Source: Caryophanales bacterium UBA4869
GTDB taxonomy: Bacteria > Bacillota_I > Bacilli_A > RFN20 > CAG-288
Direction of reading: 5' to 3'
DNA length: 26,458 bases
NCBI GenBank assembly: GCA_002399505.1
Contig: DHDT01000031.1
Span: 7,560 to 34,017 of the forward strand
Shown: one piece after another, positions 7,604-16,169 of the stretch
Position numbering within the stretch: position 1 is the first letter of the stretch
Layout of the letters: each line of letters begins with the position of its first letter
The notes under the pieces: model-generated
The model's input: the letters and a program-made list of their open reading frames with translations, nothing else
Database searches by the model: none
What the model was told of the DNA's origin: nothing
Program-made: the position numbers and the translations under genes

Positions 7604-8536
7604 ATGGAAGAGAAAAATAACTGGAAAGCCTGGCTCTATCTAGCACCTGTATTGATCCTGATGGCCATCTTCACCTTCTTCCCTTTGATCAATACTTTTG
7701 TCATCTCCTTTATGAAAGACTACAACGCTACTACTGGAGCTAACAGCGGTTTCACTTTTGACAACTATGGTGTTGTCTTAGGCCTTACTGAAAGAATCCA
7801 AGGCTCTGGTGTCTTAGATACCACCTTTGTCGCCTGGGGAAAGCCTTCTGCTTTGACTAACACCCTGCTTATCACTTTCGTCACTGTTCCGATCTCTGTA
7901 GTTCTTGCTCTGTTCATCTCTATCCTTCTCAACAACATCAAGTTCATGAAGAGTTTCTTCCAGACCATCTTCTTTATGCCTTATGTCACAAACATCATCG
8001 CTGTCGGTATGGTATTCGCCATTATCTTCTCGGGAAGCGGTGTCTTCAACAAGATATTCGGTCTGACTACATCCTGGGTATCTCCCGGTTCTTCCTGGGG
8101 AAATTCCATGTTTGTTCTCTGTCTATACATCATCTGGACTGCCCTTCCTTATAAGATATTGATTTTCTCCAGCGGTCTTCAGGGTATTGACAAACAGTAT
8201 TATCAGGCTGCCAAGATCGATGGCTCTTCTAAGGTCAAGACAGCATTTAAGATTACCATTCCTCTTCTTTCTCCTCAGATTCTTTATATCACCATCACTT
8301 CCTTTATCGGCGCCTTCAAGGAATACAATGCCGTTATCGGATTATTCAACAGAAACTACACCAGTAACGGAAACGTTCCTGACTTGTATACCGTTGTCTT
8401 CTATATCTATGACAAGATATCAGCCGGTGCTTCTCGTATGCAGTATGCAGCTGCCGCCGCTGTCATCCTTTTCGTGATCATCATGTTATTCACAATCGTT
8501 CAGATGCAGGTGTCGAAAAAGAAGGTGCATTATTAA
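7604..8536 (+). CDS. Carbohydrate ABC importer permease (MalF/UgpA type)
   Basis: A 310-residue inner-membrane permease with about six hydrophobic segments, starting near residues 11-35 and ending close to the C-terminus. The cytoplasmic coupling loop that docks on the ATPase is clear at 199-222: YQAAKIDGS followed nine residues on by ITIPLL, the EAA motif of binding-protein-dependent permeases. The gene begins 11 bases after the ATPase stop, with GGATTTAGGA as ribosome binding site, and ends one base before the next permease, so all are co-translated. The length is typical of the UgpA/LacF branch, shorter than E. coli MalF, which has an extra periplasmic domain. Substrate cannot be assigned. 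Confidence 0.93.
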   Translation: MEEKNNWKAWLYLAPVLILMAIFTFFPLINTFVISFMKDYNATTGANSGFTFDNYGVVLGLTERIQGSGVLDTTFVAWGKPSALTNTLLITFVTVPISVVLALFISILLNNIKFMKSFFQTIFFMPYVTNIIAVGMVFAIIFSGSGVFNKIFGLTTSWVSPGSSWGNSMFVLCLYIIWTALPYKILIFSSGLQGIDKQYYQAAKIDGSSKVKTAFKITIPLLSPQILYITITSFIGAFKEYNAVIGLFNRNYTSNGNVPDLYTVVFYIYDKISAGASRMQYAAAAAVILFVIIMLFTIVQMQVSKKKVHY

Positions 8537-8537
8537 T

Positions 8538-9500
8538 ATGAACAGAGTACCGAGAATCACTACCGAACTAAACCTTATCATCCCTGGCAAACAGAAAGAT
8601 GTTCGAACTACTGAACAAGTCGATAAAGTCTTTCATATTATCGCTTTGGTTATCTGCTATGCCTTGATTATCTTCGCGGCCTGCATTGTCATCTTCCCTT
8701 TCTTATATATGATATTGGGTTCCTTCATGCAGGAAGACGAACTTATAGCCGGTGCCTTTATTCCTTCTCAGGGAAATCTCTGGGAAAACATCGCCTATAA
8801 CTACACGGAGACTCTTTCCAGATTCAATTATTTCAAATATGTCGGCAATACCCTGGTAGTCGGTCTTAGCACTACCTGTCTCTGTCTTATCATCACTATT
8901 GTCAGTGCCTATGCCTTTGCCAGACTGAAGTTCAGAGGACGCGATACTTTATTCACAATCTTCTTAGGAACGATGATGATCCCAGGCGAGATGATGGTTA
9001 TTTCAAACTACACCACCATGTCAAACTTAGGTCTCATCGGAAACAACCAGCAGGATTGGCAGGCTTTTGTCGTCATGATTCTTCCTTTTATTGCCAGTGT
9101 CTTCTATATCTATTTATTAAGACAGAATTTCAAGCAGATACCTAATGAATTGTATCTGGCTGCCAAAGTCGATGGTAAGTCTGATTGGGATTATCTTTGG
9201 AAGGTCATGGTTCCTTTAGCCAAACCGACTTTGATTACTATCTTCATCTTAAGTCTTATCGGTTCCTGGAACGCTTATGTCTGGCCCAAGCTAGTCGTCA
9301 ATGATTCCAACAATTGGCTGATCTCTGTCGCTATCAGAGGTGAGGCTTTGGCCCTGGAAGATCCAAACGGAGTCATGATAACTCAATACAGCTGGCAGAT
9401 GTGCGCTACCGTATTGACCGTCGTTCCTTTATTGTTATTGTTTATTATTTTCAGAAAATATATCATGTCCGGTACCGGCCGTGCCGGTATCAAAGGATGA
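8538..9500 (+). CDS. Carbohydrate ABC importer permease (MalG/UgpE type)
   Basis: A 320-residue permease that forms the channel with the preceding MalF-type protein. A first membrane segment (about 33-62) is followed by the conserved FPFLYMILGSFM stretch, five further hydrophobic segments and an EAA loop at 205-228 (LYLAAKVDGKS then VMVPLAKP). The C-terminal residues include RKYIMSGTGRAGIKG, close to the usual MalG ending FVxGlt.GAvKG. It starts one base after the upstream stop. The last codons contain a GC-rich 9-bp hairpin with no T tract, which may stabilise the upstream mRNA or dampen read-through. The lipoprotein gene follows after 64 bases. Confidence 0.93.
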   Translation: MNRVPRITTELNLIIPGKQKDVRTTEQVDKVFHIIALVICYALIIFAACIVIFPFLYMILGSFMQEDELIAGAFIPSQGNLWENIAYNYTETLSRFNYFKYVGNTLVVGLSTTCLCLIITIVSAYAFARLKFRGRDTLFTIFLGTMMIPGEMMVISNYTTMSNLGLIGNNQQDWQAFVVMILPFIASVFYIYLLRQNFKQIPNELYLAAKVDGKSDWDYLWKVMVPLAKPTLITIFILSLIGSWNAYVWPKLVVNDSNNWLISVAIRGEALALEDPNGVMITQYSWQMCATVLTVVPLLLLFIIFRKYIMSGTGRAGIKG

Positions 9501-9509
9501 TTTTCTGTC

Positions 9510-9515
9510 TATAAT
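9510..9515 (+). promoter_or_regulatory. Possible extra -10 box ahead of the binding-protein gene
   Basis: TATAAT at 9510-9515, with no good -35. It lies in the 64-base gap after the permease and could add expression of the solute-binding lipoprotein, which is usually needed in excess. Confidence 0.35.
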
Positions 9516-9564
9516 ATATACGTGCAGATATGGGAAGACAAATTAACTTGTCAAGGAGGAAATC

Positions 9565-11289
9565 ATGAAAAAGTTAATGAGAAACAGTCTCGTCGCATTG
9601 TCTCTTACTGCAGCAGTGCTGGGATTATCAGGATGTAACAAAACCCCTGCTTCTTCCGCTTCTTCTTCATCTGCTTCTTCATCAGTTGCTGACTTAGATA
9701 TGAAAGGTGTCGATGCTACTAAGGCCGTCACTGTCACTTGGTGGAACAACTATCAGGTTCCGGATCTTGACAAGACCACTGAAGAAGAGGCTAGAAAGTC
9801 TAGCACCTATCGTGAGTATTATTATGCTTCTGATTTAATCAAGGCTTTCCAGACTGAGCATACTAACATCACTGTCAATCAGGTCTATAAGGGCAGTTAT
9901 ACTGACATTGCCAAGGCCGTCAATACCGCCGGCACTTCTGGTGATACTCCTTCTATGTGTTCTATCTATGGCGATAACGTCGCCGTCTTTAATAAGGCTG
10001 GTCTGACTCAGGATATGACTCAGTATGTCTATGATTCCAAGATTGGTTTTGGAAAGAAGACTACTGCTGCCGGTGCTTATGTTGATGATTCAACTACCGC
10101 TTTATCTGATCTCAATAAGAACTATCTTGACATTGAGAGTGGAATGTATGGCGGAAACTTCCTTTCTATGCCTTATTCCAAATCATCTGAGACTTTAGTC
10201 GTCAACAAGAGCGTCTTCGACAAGGCCGGTGCCGGTGATTGCGGAACTTCTACTACCAAGACTTCTGACGGTAAAGAAGTTGCTGTCTATACTGCCCCTG
10301 TAGCTGCTGCCTCCAAGGCTGCTTATACTATCCCTACTTCTTGGAAGGACCTTATCACCACTGCTCGTGCCATGAAGACTGATTTCCCTACTTTGTTTAA
10401 TGACCAGAGAGATGGCGATGGCTATTTCAAGGCTATTCCGTTCTGCTGGGATTCTGCTGAAAATATGTTCATTTCTCTCTGCGAGAACTTAGGTGTCAAG
10501 TATACAAACGGCAAGGGTGCCACTGCTACTGAGCAGGTCGCCTTTAACAATGCCGACGCCAAGAAGATGGTTGCCCAGCTTAAGAAGTGGAACAATGAAG
10601 GCCTGATCTGCACTCAGAATCAGCTTCCTATCACTAATGCCGCCAAGGGCTATCATGATTATTCCTCTAATAAGGTTGTTGCCGGAAACATCTTCATGTG
10701 TATGTCTTCCACTGCCGGTGCCAGATACTTTGCCACTGATGGCGGATTCGAAGCCAAGCTCAATCAGCCGATAGCTGCTGATACCACCAGCTTCTATGAC
10801 ACTACCAAAGCTGCCACTACTACCTCTGTCAAGAAAGTCCTCTCTCAGGGACCTTCTCTTACCTTCTTCCAGAAGAGCGATGTCAATGAAACTAGAGCTG
10901 CCTGGGAATTCTACAAGTATCTTACCTCAACTGACAATTCTGCCACTTTAGCTAAGAACACCGCTTATTTCCCTCTTAGAACCTCTTCTTATAATTCCAC
11001 TACCATCAAGGCTCTTACTGATGCCGGAACTGCCGGAACCACTGCTGATGCCAAGTATTCTGCCAAGTCTTCCGCCTATACCGGAATGGCTTTGAATCTC
11101 AACACCACCTATACCACTTCTGGCAAGTACTTCCTCTCTGATGTCTTCGAGTATTCTTCTGCCTGCCGTACTGCTGTCGGTAGCATCATCCAGACCGTCT
11201 TCGATAACAAGACTGCCACCACCGATGATGAAATCAACACCTTAGTCAATGATGCTTTCACCACTGCCTACGCCAAAGTCTTAGCTTAA
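9565..11289 (+). CDS. Extracellular sugar-binding lipoprotein of the ABC importer
   Basis: A 574-residue solute-binding protein. Residues 1-23 are a lipoprotein signal peptide with the lipobox LSGC, Cys24 being the predicted lipidated residue. A Ser/Ala-rich flexible linker (about 29-43) follows. The mature start VTVTWWNNYQVPD and the region EFYKYLTSTDNSATLAKNT are typical of family 1 (MalE/UgpB-like) binding proteins. At 574 residues it is longer than the usual 400-450. AAGGAGGAAATC precedes the ATG, the strongest ribosome binding site in the cluster, fitting a protein needed in excess. It is the last importer gene; the order ATPase-permease-permease-binding protein is less common than binding protein first. 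Ligand unknown. Confidence 0.92.
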   Translation: MKKLMRNSLVALSLTAAVLGLSGCNKTPASSASSSSASSSVADLDMKGVDATKAVTVTWWNNYQVPDLDKTTEEEARKSSTYREYYYASDLIKAFQTEHTNITVNQVYKGSYTDIAKAVNTAGTSGDTPSMCSIYGDNVAVFNKAGLTQDMTQYVYDSKIGFGKKTTAAGAYVDDSTTALSDLNKNYLDIESGMYGGNFLSMPYSKSSETLVVNKSVFDKAGAGDCGTSTTKTSDGKEVAVYTAPVAAASKAAYTIPTSWKDLITTARAMKTDFPTLFNDQRDGDGYFKAIPFCWDSAENMFISLCENLGVKYTNGKGATATEQVAFNNADAKKMVAQLKKWNNEGLICTQNQLPITNAAKGYHDYSSNKVVAGNIFMCMSSTAGARYFATDGGFEAKLNQPIAADTTSFYDTTKAATTTSVKKVLSQGPSLTFFQKSDVNETRAAWEFYKYLTSTDNSATLAKNTAYFPLRTSSYNSTTIKALTDAGTAGTTADAKYSAKSSAYTGMALNLNTTYTTSGKYFLSDVFEYSSACRTAVGSIIQTVFDNKTATTDDEINTLVNDAFTTAYAKVLA

Positions 11290-11308
11290 AAAGAAAATTC
11301 AAAACAAA

Positions 11309-11728
11309 ATGAAAACACGCTGTCCGTACTGCGGGAAGACTTATGATTCACAATTGGGAGATACCTGTCCTAATTGTCAACATGAAATCAAGATCGACAA
11401 TCTAAGCGATCAGAGAATTCATGAACTTCATCAGTCTTGCCATAACAACATCAGAAAATATACCGACATGAAGAACAATGCCCTGACTTTTATAGTCATC
11501 GGCTCCATTCTTCTCATCGTCGGAATGGTTTTCCTTTTCCTTTCTTTTCGCTTCAACGTCAGAAAGGAACGTGTTTTCACTCCTAGTTCAACTGAATTTG
11601 TCGTCTGTGTGGTTTCTCTGGCAATCAGTCTCTTCTCTTTGGCTTTCGGCACTGTTCGTCTGTGCCATAGTTTCAAAGAAGTGCGACAGAATCGCCGGAT
11701 AATCCAAAGTACTGAGCTGAAAAGATAA
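11309..11728 (+). CDS. Small zinc-ribbon membrane protein
   Basis: A 139-residue protein with an N-terminal zinc ribbon: CPYC (residues 5-8) and CPNC (20-23), two CxxC knuckles able to bind one Zn2+. A short helical stretch leads to two hydrophobic segments (about 60-80 and 97-117), with a basic loop between them and a basic C-terminus. It starts 19 bases after the binding-protein stop with only a weak ribosome binding site, and a strong terminator follows, so it probably sits at the end of the importer transcript. Function is unknown. Two other zinc-ribbon membrane proteins lie at 17220 and 17632. Confidence 0.75.
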   Translation: MKTRCPYCGKTYDSQLGDTCPNCQHEIKIDNLSDQRIHELHQSCHNNIRKYTDMKNNALTFIVIGSILLIVGMVFLFLSFRFNVRKERVFTPSSTEFVVCVVSLAISLFSLAFGTVRLCHSFKEVRQNRRIIQSTELKR

Positions 11729-11733
11729 CAGAG

Positions 11734-11762
11734 ACAGGGGAGTTTTGACTCCCCTGTTTCTT
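11734..11762 (+). terminator. Terminator of the sugar importer operon
   Basis: ACAGGGGAGT and ACTCCCCTGT form a perfect 10-bp stem with a TTTG loop, followed by TTCTTGTCTTTTT. Confidence 0.92.
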
Positions 11763-11812
11763 GTCTTTTTCATCCCATTATTCGTTTATTTCATCGAATT
11801 CCATTTATTAAC

Positions 11813-11841
11813 TTGATAAATGGGGCGATGATATTTATACT
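11813..11841 (+). promoter_or_regulatory. secG promoter
   Basis: -35 TTGATA (11813-11818), 17-base spacer, -10 TATACT (11836-11841), about 30 bases before the start codon. A good sigma-A type site. Confidence 0.75.
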
Positions 11842-11873
11842 AATAAGGTTAAAGAAACAGATAAGAGGTTCAA

Positions 11874-12104
11874 ATGACAAGCTCTGCTCAGATTGCATTA
11901 CTCGTATTATCGTTCATCATGATTATCATCTGCCTTCTTCAGTCCGGTAAATCTGAAGGTGCATCTTCAGCCGTCATGGGCGGCAGCAAGATGAATATCT
12001 TCACCAGGACTAAGGAAAGAGGTGCGGATAAGATCATGACTATTATCACGGCTGTAGTCGCAGTTGCCTTCTTCGTAACGGCAATACTCTGCAACTATCT
12101 GTGA
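11874..12104 (+). CDS. secG: Preprotein translocase subunit SecG
   Basis: A 76-residue membrane protein, the small non-essential partner of SecY and SecE that aids SecA-driven export. Two hydrophobic segments (about 5-22 and 55-74) flank the conserved cytoplasmic loop: LLQSGKSEGASSAVMGG is the family signature, followed by a basic stretch. Length is typical. Ribosome binding site AAGAGG precedes the ATG. It has its own promoter and terminator, and is followed by rnr and smpB, a neighbourhood widely conserved in Bacillota. Confidence 0.95.
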   Translation: MTSSAQIALLVLSFIMIIICLLQSGKSEGASSAVMGGSKMNIFTRTKERGADKIMTIITAVVAVAFFVTAILCNYL

Positions 12105-12128
12105 TACTTCATTGAACGGGTTAAATAC

Positions 12129-12153
12129 GGGGGCCAAGACAAGCCCCCTTTTA
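12129..12153 (+). terminator. Terminator after secG
   Basis: GGGGGC (12129-12134) and GCCCCC (12143-12148) form a GC-rich 6-bp stem with an 8-base loop, followed by TTTTATTT. Some read-through into rnr is possible, since no strong rnr promoter is visible. Confidence 0.85.
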
Positions 12154-12198
12154 TTTCTTTAAAGCGAACAAGATATACAGAATCGGAAACGGAAACAA

Positions 12199-15100
12199 AT
12201 GACAGAACAACAGATTAAGAAACTGCTAAGAGGCAGGAACATGGACAAGAAGTCCATCCTGACCAAGCTGGAAGTAATAACTAAACAGCAAGAAAATGAA
12301 TTGGAGATGCTACTGAAGCATCTAGAAGACGGCGGAATCATAGGCGAGCATCAAGGCTCTTACTATTTATTAGAAGATCAAAAAATATTCTTAGGACGTG
12401 TCTTCCTGAAAACCAGGAACTTTGTCGTCATGAAGAAAATCCCTTCTAATGAGGAAGCTAAGGTCTCTGGCAAAGAGTCCTCAGGTCTTTTAGTGGGTGA
12501 TTTAGTCTACGCCAAAGAATATCAGCAAGGTATTTTCCATTGCCTGAGTTATTACAAAGCAGTCGAGACGCTTAAGGGACGCTATTCCTTAGACAAAGAC
12601 GGAAAAGAACAGCTATTGGTTGAGTATCTCAACAGTGCCGGCTATTCAATCCTTGTCAACGGAAAATCCCCTGATATAGGATTCGTCAACCAAGGAGACT
12701 TGGTTCAGGCCTCTATTCAGAGCTTAAATGATTTTACAATCACCGTGACCTTAGACAAGCTTTTGGTTCACGCTGATGAAGTCGGAAGCGATATCTCCAT
12801 GATCATCTCCAAAAACGATGCCGCTCTATCTTTCCCTGACAAGGTGATGGAAGAAGCCAAAGCCCTTCCTTCCACTATCTCTGACAGCGACAAAAAAGGC
12901 CGTCATGACTTCACAGAAGACTGCGTAGTCACCATCGACGGCGATGACGCTCACGATTTCGATGATGCCGTCTCCATCAAGAGATTCGGCAAAGGATATG
13001 AAGTAGTTGTTCATATCGCCGATGTCACCGAATATGTGAAGCCCAATCATCCTCTTGATGATGAGGCCTTAGTACGCGGTACTTCAATCTATGTGGCAGA
13101 CCGAGTAGTGCCGATGCTTCCGTTTGAACTTTCAAACGGCATCTGCTCTCTTAATCCGAATGAAGAACGTCTGGTTCTTTCGGTGACTATGGATGTCGAT
13201 ACCTTCGGAAATGTATTCAACTACAATATTGAGAAGGGCTTTATCCGCTCTCACGGAAGACTTACCTACAATAAGGTCAATTCCTTCTGGAACGGCGAGG
13301 AATGCGAATATTCTGACGAGATCAAGGACAGCCTCAATCTGCTCAAGGAATGTTCTGATGCTATCAGAAAGAGACGTGAACGTCAGGGTGCGATGAAACT
13401 CAGTTCCACTGAACTTAAATTCCATCTCGACGAAAAAGGCCATCCTACCGATGTGACCAAAGAAGTCCAGGGACCGGCTGAGAAGATGATTGAGGACTTG
13501 ATGATCATTGCTAACTGCACTGTTGCCAAGGCCTTGAAGACTAACAAGATTCCGGTTCTCTACCGTGTTCATGAATTACCTCCTGAAGAAAAATTTACCA
13601 ACTTCAAAGAATTCATCAGGAAAATGGATAGAATGCTGATCAACTCTTTCCCCAAATATGAAAATATCAGTGGTTCACGTCTTAACGACTTCCTGTCATC
13701 TATTAAAGATGATGGCCTGAAATCAGCTATCAGCTATATGATGCTTCGCTCTCTTGCCAAAGCCAGATACAGCCCTGAAGAACTGGGTCACTTCGGCCTA
13801 GCGGAGTTGTATTACTGCCACTTCACTTCTCCTATCAGACGTTATCCTGATGATATCATCCATCGTCTAGTCAAGGATTATCTGATCGAGAAGAAGAACT
13901 TCAATTACGAAGAAGTCTATGCTTCCTTAGAGAACTTAGGTGATATCACCTCAGCCGAAGAAGTAAAGGCTACTGCCATTGAAAGAGAAGTCGATGATCT
14001 CGAGTCGGCTAAATACATGACCGATCATATAGGTGAAGAGTACCATGGCCATATCACCGGTTTGGTGCAAAGGGGCATGTTCATTCAGTTGGATATGGGT
14101 ATTGAAGGCTTCTTAGCCTATCACTGCATGCACGACGACTTCTTCCGTTTCAACGAAAGAAGCTACGCTGTCGAAGGAAGAGATACTGATATCTCCTTCA
14201 CTATCGGAACTGAGATCGATGTCAAGGTTCTGGCCAGTAATCCAAAGACTGAGGAAATCGACTTCGCCACTCCCGAATTCTATGACCGGTTTGCTGCTGA
14301 CCTCGATGAGGAAGAGAGAGAGAAGATGTCCTTAAACGGCGTCCATCTTGAAAATGAGGATGACTTTGTCAGAATGACCGCTCATCCTGAATTCCCTGAA
14401 GATGATTACTACGGGAATGAAGATTACGAAGACGACGATTATGATCGTTTAGCTGCTAAACGAGACGAATATGATGAATATGAAGACGATAAAGAACAGG
14501 AAAACGGCGATAATGAATTCGCCGAGGATCAAGAAATGAAAAAGAAGATTGAAAACACAGAAGAAGTCGAAGCCGTTGAAGAAGTAAAGGCTGTCAAGAA
14601 GACTGCCAAGAAAGCCACCAAGGCTAAGAAAGCTGCTACCGAAGAAGTAAAAGAAACTGTTATCGAAACAACTCCCGTAGCTGAAGAAACAACTGCCGTA
14701 GTCGAAGAAAAGCCTGCCAAGAAGGCTAAGAAGACTACCAAGAAGGCTGCAGCTGAAGCTGCTCCTGAAGTTGAAGAGACTGTCGCTCCTGAAGCTGAAG
14801 AGAACATCGAAGACAACCAGAAGGCTGCCTTGGATCAGTTAGCTTTTGAAGCTCCTCAGATCCCTGAAGATGAAGAAGAATCCTATGATGACGAAAGAGA
14901 CGACAGACGTGCTCCCCGTGATGATGGATTCCGTCCTTCTCCTGAACAGTGGAAGGAAGTCGATATCATCCGTGCCGTTGAAGCTAAGTTCGATCCCAGA
15001 GATCCCGAAAGTGCCGATAAGATCGACAGCGCTTTAGAAATCTTAGGAATCACCAAAGAAGAACATGCTCAGTTAGAGCGTTTCACTAAGCCCAGAGAAG

Positions 15101-15519
15101 GCGGACGTGGCGGAAGATCATTCGGTGGACGCGGTGGCTTTGGTCACGGCGGAGACCGTGGCGGACGCGGCGGCTATGGCCATTCTGACCGTGGCGGATT
15201 CGGTGGACGTGGTGGCTTTGGTCATTCTGATCGCGGTGGATTCAGCCGTGGCGGAGACAGAGGCGGATTCTCCAGAGGCGGAGATCGCGGTGGTTATGGC
15301 CATTCTTCTGATCGCGGCGGCTTTGGTCACTCTGATCGTGGCGGAGATCGCGGTGGATTCAGCCGTGGCGGAGACAGAGGCGGATTCTCCAGAGGTGGAG
15401 ACCGTGGCGGACGTGGCGGCTATGGTCATTCTGACCGTGGCGGTTATGAACGTAAAGAACATACTGGCTATGGCAGCTCCCGTGGCGGTTATGGCCGTTC
15501 CAGACACGACGAGGATTAA
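12199..15519 (+). CDS. rnr: Ribonuclease R with acidic, Ala/Lys-rich and RGG-repeat C-terminal extensions
   Basis: A 1106-residue processive 3'-5' exoribonuclease. Residues 1-60 resemble the winged-helix domain, and cold-shock-type RNA-binding domains follow to about 230. The RNB catalytic domain holds the metal-binding Asp cluster [13 protein letters not shown] (246-258) and [16 protein letters not shown] (541-556). An S1 domain lies at about 613-690. Ordinary RNase R would end near 700-800. Here an acidic Tyr/Asp/Glu stretch (about 700-780), an Ala/Lys-rich segment with [13 protein letters not shown] (798-850), a possibly helical segment (911-965) and a Gly/Arg-rich tail (966-1106) with about twenty RGG repeats follow. 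In E. coli the Lys-rich RNase R tail binds SmpB-tmRNA, and smpB is the next gene, four bases downstream. The ribosome binding site is weak. Confidence 0.95.
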   Translation: MTEQQIKKLLRGRNMDKKSILTKLEVITKQQENELEMLLKHLEDGGIIGEHQGSYYLLEDQKIFLGRVFLKTRNFVVMKKIPSNEEAKVSGKESSGLLVGDLVYAKEYQQGIFHCLSYYKAVETLKGRYSLDKDGKEQLLVEYLNSAGYSILVNGKSPDIGFVNQGDLVQASIQSLNDFTITVTLDKLLVHADEVGSDISMIISKNDAALSFPDKVMEEAKALPSTISDSDKKGRHDFTEDCVVTIDGDDAHDFDDAVSIKRFGKGYEVVVHIADVTEYVKPNHPLDDEALVRGTSIYVADRVVPMLPFELSNGICSLNPNEERLVLSVTMDVDTFGNVFNYNIEKGFIRSHGRLTYNKVNSFWNGEECEYSDEIKDSLNLLKECSDAIRKRRERQGAMKLSSTELKFHLDEKGHPTDVTKEVQGPAEKMIEDLMIIANCTVAKALKTNKIPVLYRVHELPPEEKFTNFKEFIRKMDRMLINSFPKYENISGSRLNDFLSSIKDDGLKSAISYMMLRSLAKARYSPEELGHFGLAELYYCHFTSPIRRYPDDIIHRLVKDYLIEKKNFNYEEVYASLENLGDITSAEEVKATAIEREVDDLESAKYMTDHIGEEYHGHITGLVQRGMFIQLDMGIEGFLAYHCMHDDFFRFNERSYAVEGRDTDISFTIGTEIDVKVLASNPKTEEIDFATPEFYDRFAADLDEEEREKMSLNGVHLENEDDFVRMTAHPEFPEDDYYGNEDYEDDDYDRLAAKRDEYDEYEDDKEQENGDNEFAEDQEMKKKIENTEEVEAVEEVKAVKKTAKKATKAKKAATEEVKETVIETTPVAEETTAVVEEKPAKKAKKTTKKAAAEAAPEVEETVAPEAEENIEDNQKAALDQLAFEAPQIPEDEEESYDDERDDRRAPRDDGFRPSPEQWKEVDIIRAVEAKFDPRDPESADKIDSALEILGITKEEHAQLERFTKPREGGRGGRSFGGRGGFGHGGDRGGRGGYGHSDRGGFGGRGGFGHSDRGGFSRGGDRGGFSRGGDRGGYGHSSDRGGFGHSDRGGDRGGFSRGGDRGGFSRGGDRGGRGGYGHSDRGGYERKEHTGYGSSRGGYGRSRHDED
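15094..15480 (+). repeat. RGG-coding internal repeats in rnr
   Basis: This tract encodes repeats of RGG with Phe, Tyr, Asp, Ser or His between them. It includes a perfect 50-base direct repeat, 15229-15278 and 15346-15395, whose starts lie 117 bases (39 codons) apart, so gain or loss of one unit keeps the frame. Confidence 0.9.
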
Positions 15520-15523
15520 TTAG

Positions 15524-15994
15524 ATGGCTGAAGAGAAGTTCTCTGACGAAATACTCATTGCCACTAACCGTAAAGCGCGTTTCAATTATTTCCTTTCTGA
15601 GTTTACGGAAGCAGGCATTGAACTTGTCGGTTCCGAGATCAAATCTTTAAGAACAGGCCACTGCTCTCTTGATGATAGCTATGTTATCATCAAGGGCGGG
15701 GAAGCCTTCATTCTTAATATGAATATCCCGGTCTTTCAGGCTAACGGTATTTTCTCCCATGAACCAACACGAACAAGAAAACTTCTTCTTCATAAAAGTC
15801 AGCTGATTAAATTCGCCGATGCTGTCAACCGTGAAGGATACACGATGATTCCCTCCCGGGTCTACATTAAAAGAGGCCTGGCCAAAGTTCAGATTGCCTT
15901 AGGAAAAGGCAAGAAGAACTGGGATAAACGTGAGACTATCAAGAAACGCGAAGACAGTATCAATATGGCAAAGGCTCAAAAGGGCCATTACTAG
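15524..15994 (+). CDS. smpB: SsrA-binding protein SmpB
   Basis: A 156-residue protein that binds tmRNA and delivers it to stalled ribosomes for trans-translation. The family core is clear: NRKARFNYFLSEFTEAGIEL near the N-terminus, GSEIKSLRTG (37-46), the SLDDSY stretch, HEPTRTRKLLLHK, and the basic C-terminal tail GKGKKNWDKRETIKKRE, which enters the mRNA channel. Length is typical. GAGGA before the ATG overlaps the end of rnr, and the gap is four bases, so the two are co-translated. The tmRNA gene itself is not in this window. A strong terminator follows. Confidence 0.97.
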   Translation: MAEEKFSDEILIATNRKARFNYFLSEFTEAGIELVGSEIKSLRTGHCSLDDSYVIIKGGEAFILNMNIPVFQANGIFSHEPTRTRKLLLHKSQLIKFADAVNREGYTMIPSRVYIKRGLAKVQIALGKGKKNWDKRETIKKREDSINMAKAQKGHY

Positions 15995-16002
15995 AAAACA
16001 GA

Positions 16003-16034
16003 GGCTAGGATCTTAAATGATCTTAGCCTTTTTT
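16003..16034 (+). terminator. Terminator of rnr-smpB
   Basis: GGCTAGGATC and GATCTTAGCC form a 10-bp stem (one G-T pair) with a 6-base loop, followed by TTTTTT. Confidence 0.92.
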
Positions 16035-16056
16035 CATGCTTTAAACGCTTCTACAG

Positions 16057-16147
16057 GATAACAACTTATCAAAAGGAACAGATGCTGGACAATTTAACCA
16101 GCTACTGATAACAATTTGTATCTTAAGTTTAATTGAAAACGTATAAT
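16057..16147 (+). promoter_or_regulatory. Upstream region of the ECF S-component gene
   Basis: TATAAT at 16142-16147 is a likely -10 box without a clear -35. Upstream are two related elements, GATAACAACTTATC (16057-16070) and GATAACAATTTGTATC (16107-16122), flanking a GCTGG/CCAGC hairpin. They could be operator copies or, if transcribed from further upstream, arms of one folded RNA. Confidence 0.4.
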
Positions 16148-16169
16148 CTTTATGGCTTTGGAACTGTAA

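Noticed and set aside
15100..15480. CRISPR-like look of regularly spaced repeats
   Set aside because: The repeats are in frame in rnr, spacers are also RGG-coding, and unit lengths vary by whole codons.
15107..15523. Open frames in other frames of the rnr tail, plus and minus strands
   Set aside because: They are Ala/Val/Asp- or Thr/Ala/Ser-rich by-products of the GC-rich RGG repeats, with no start signals.
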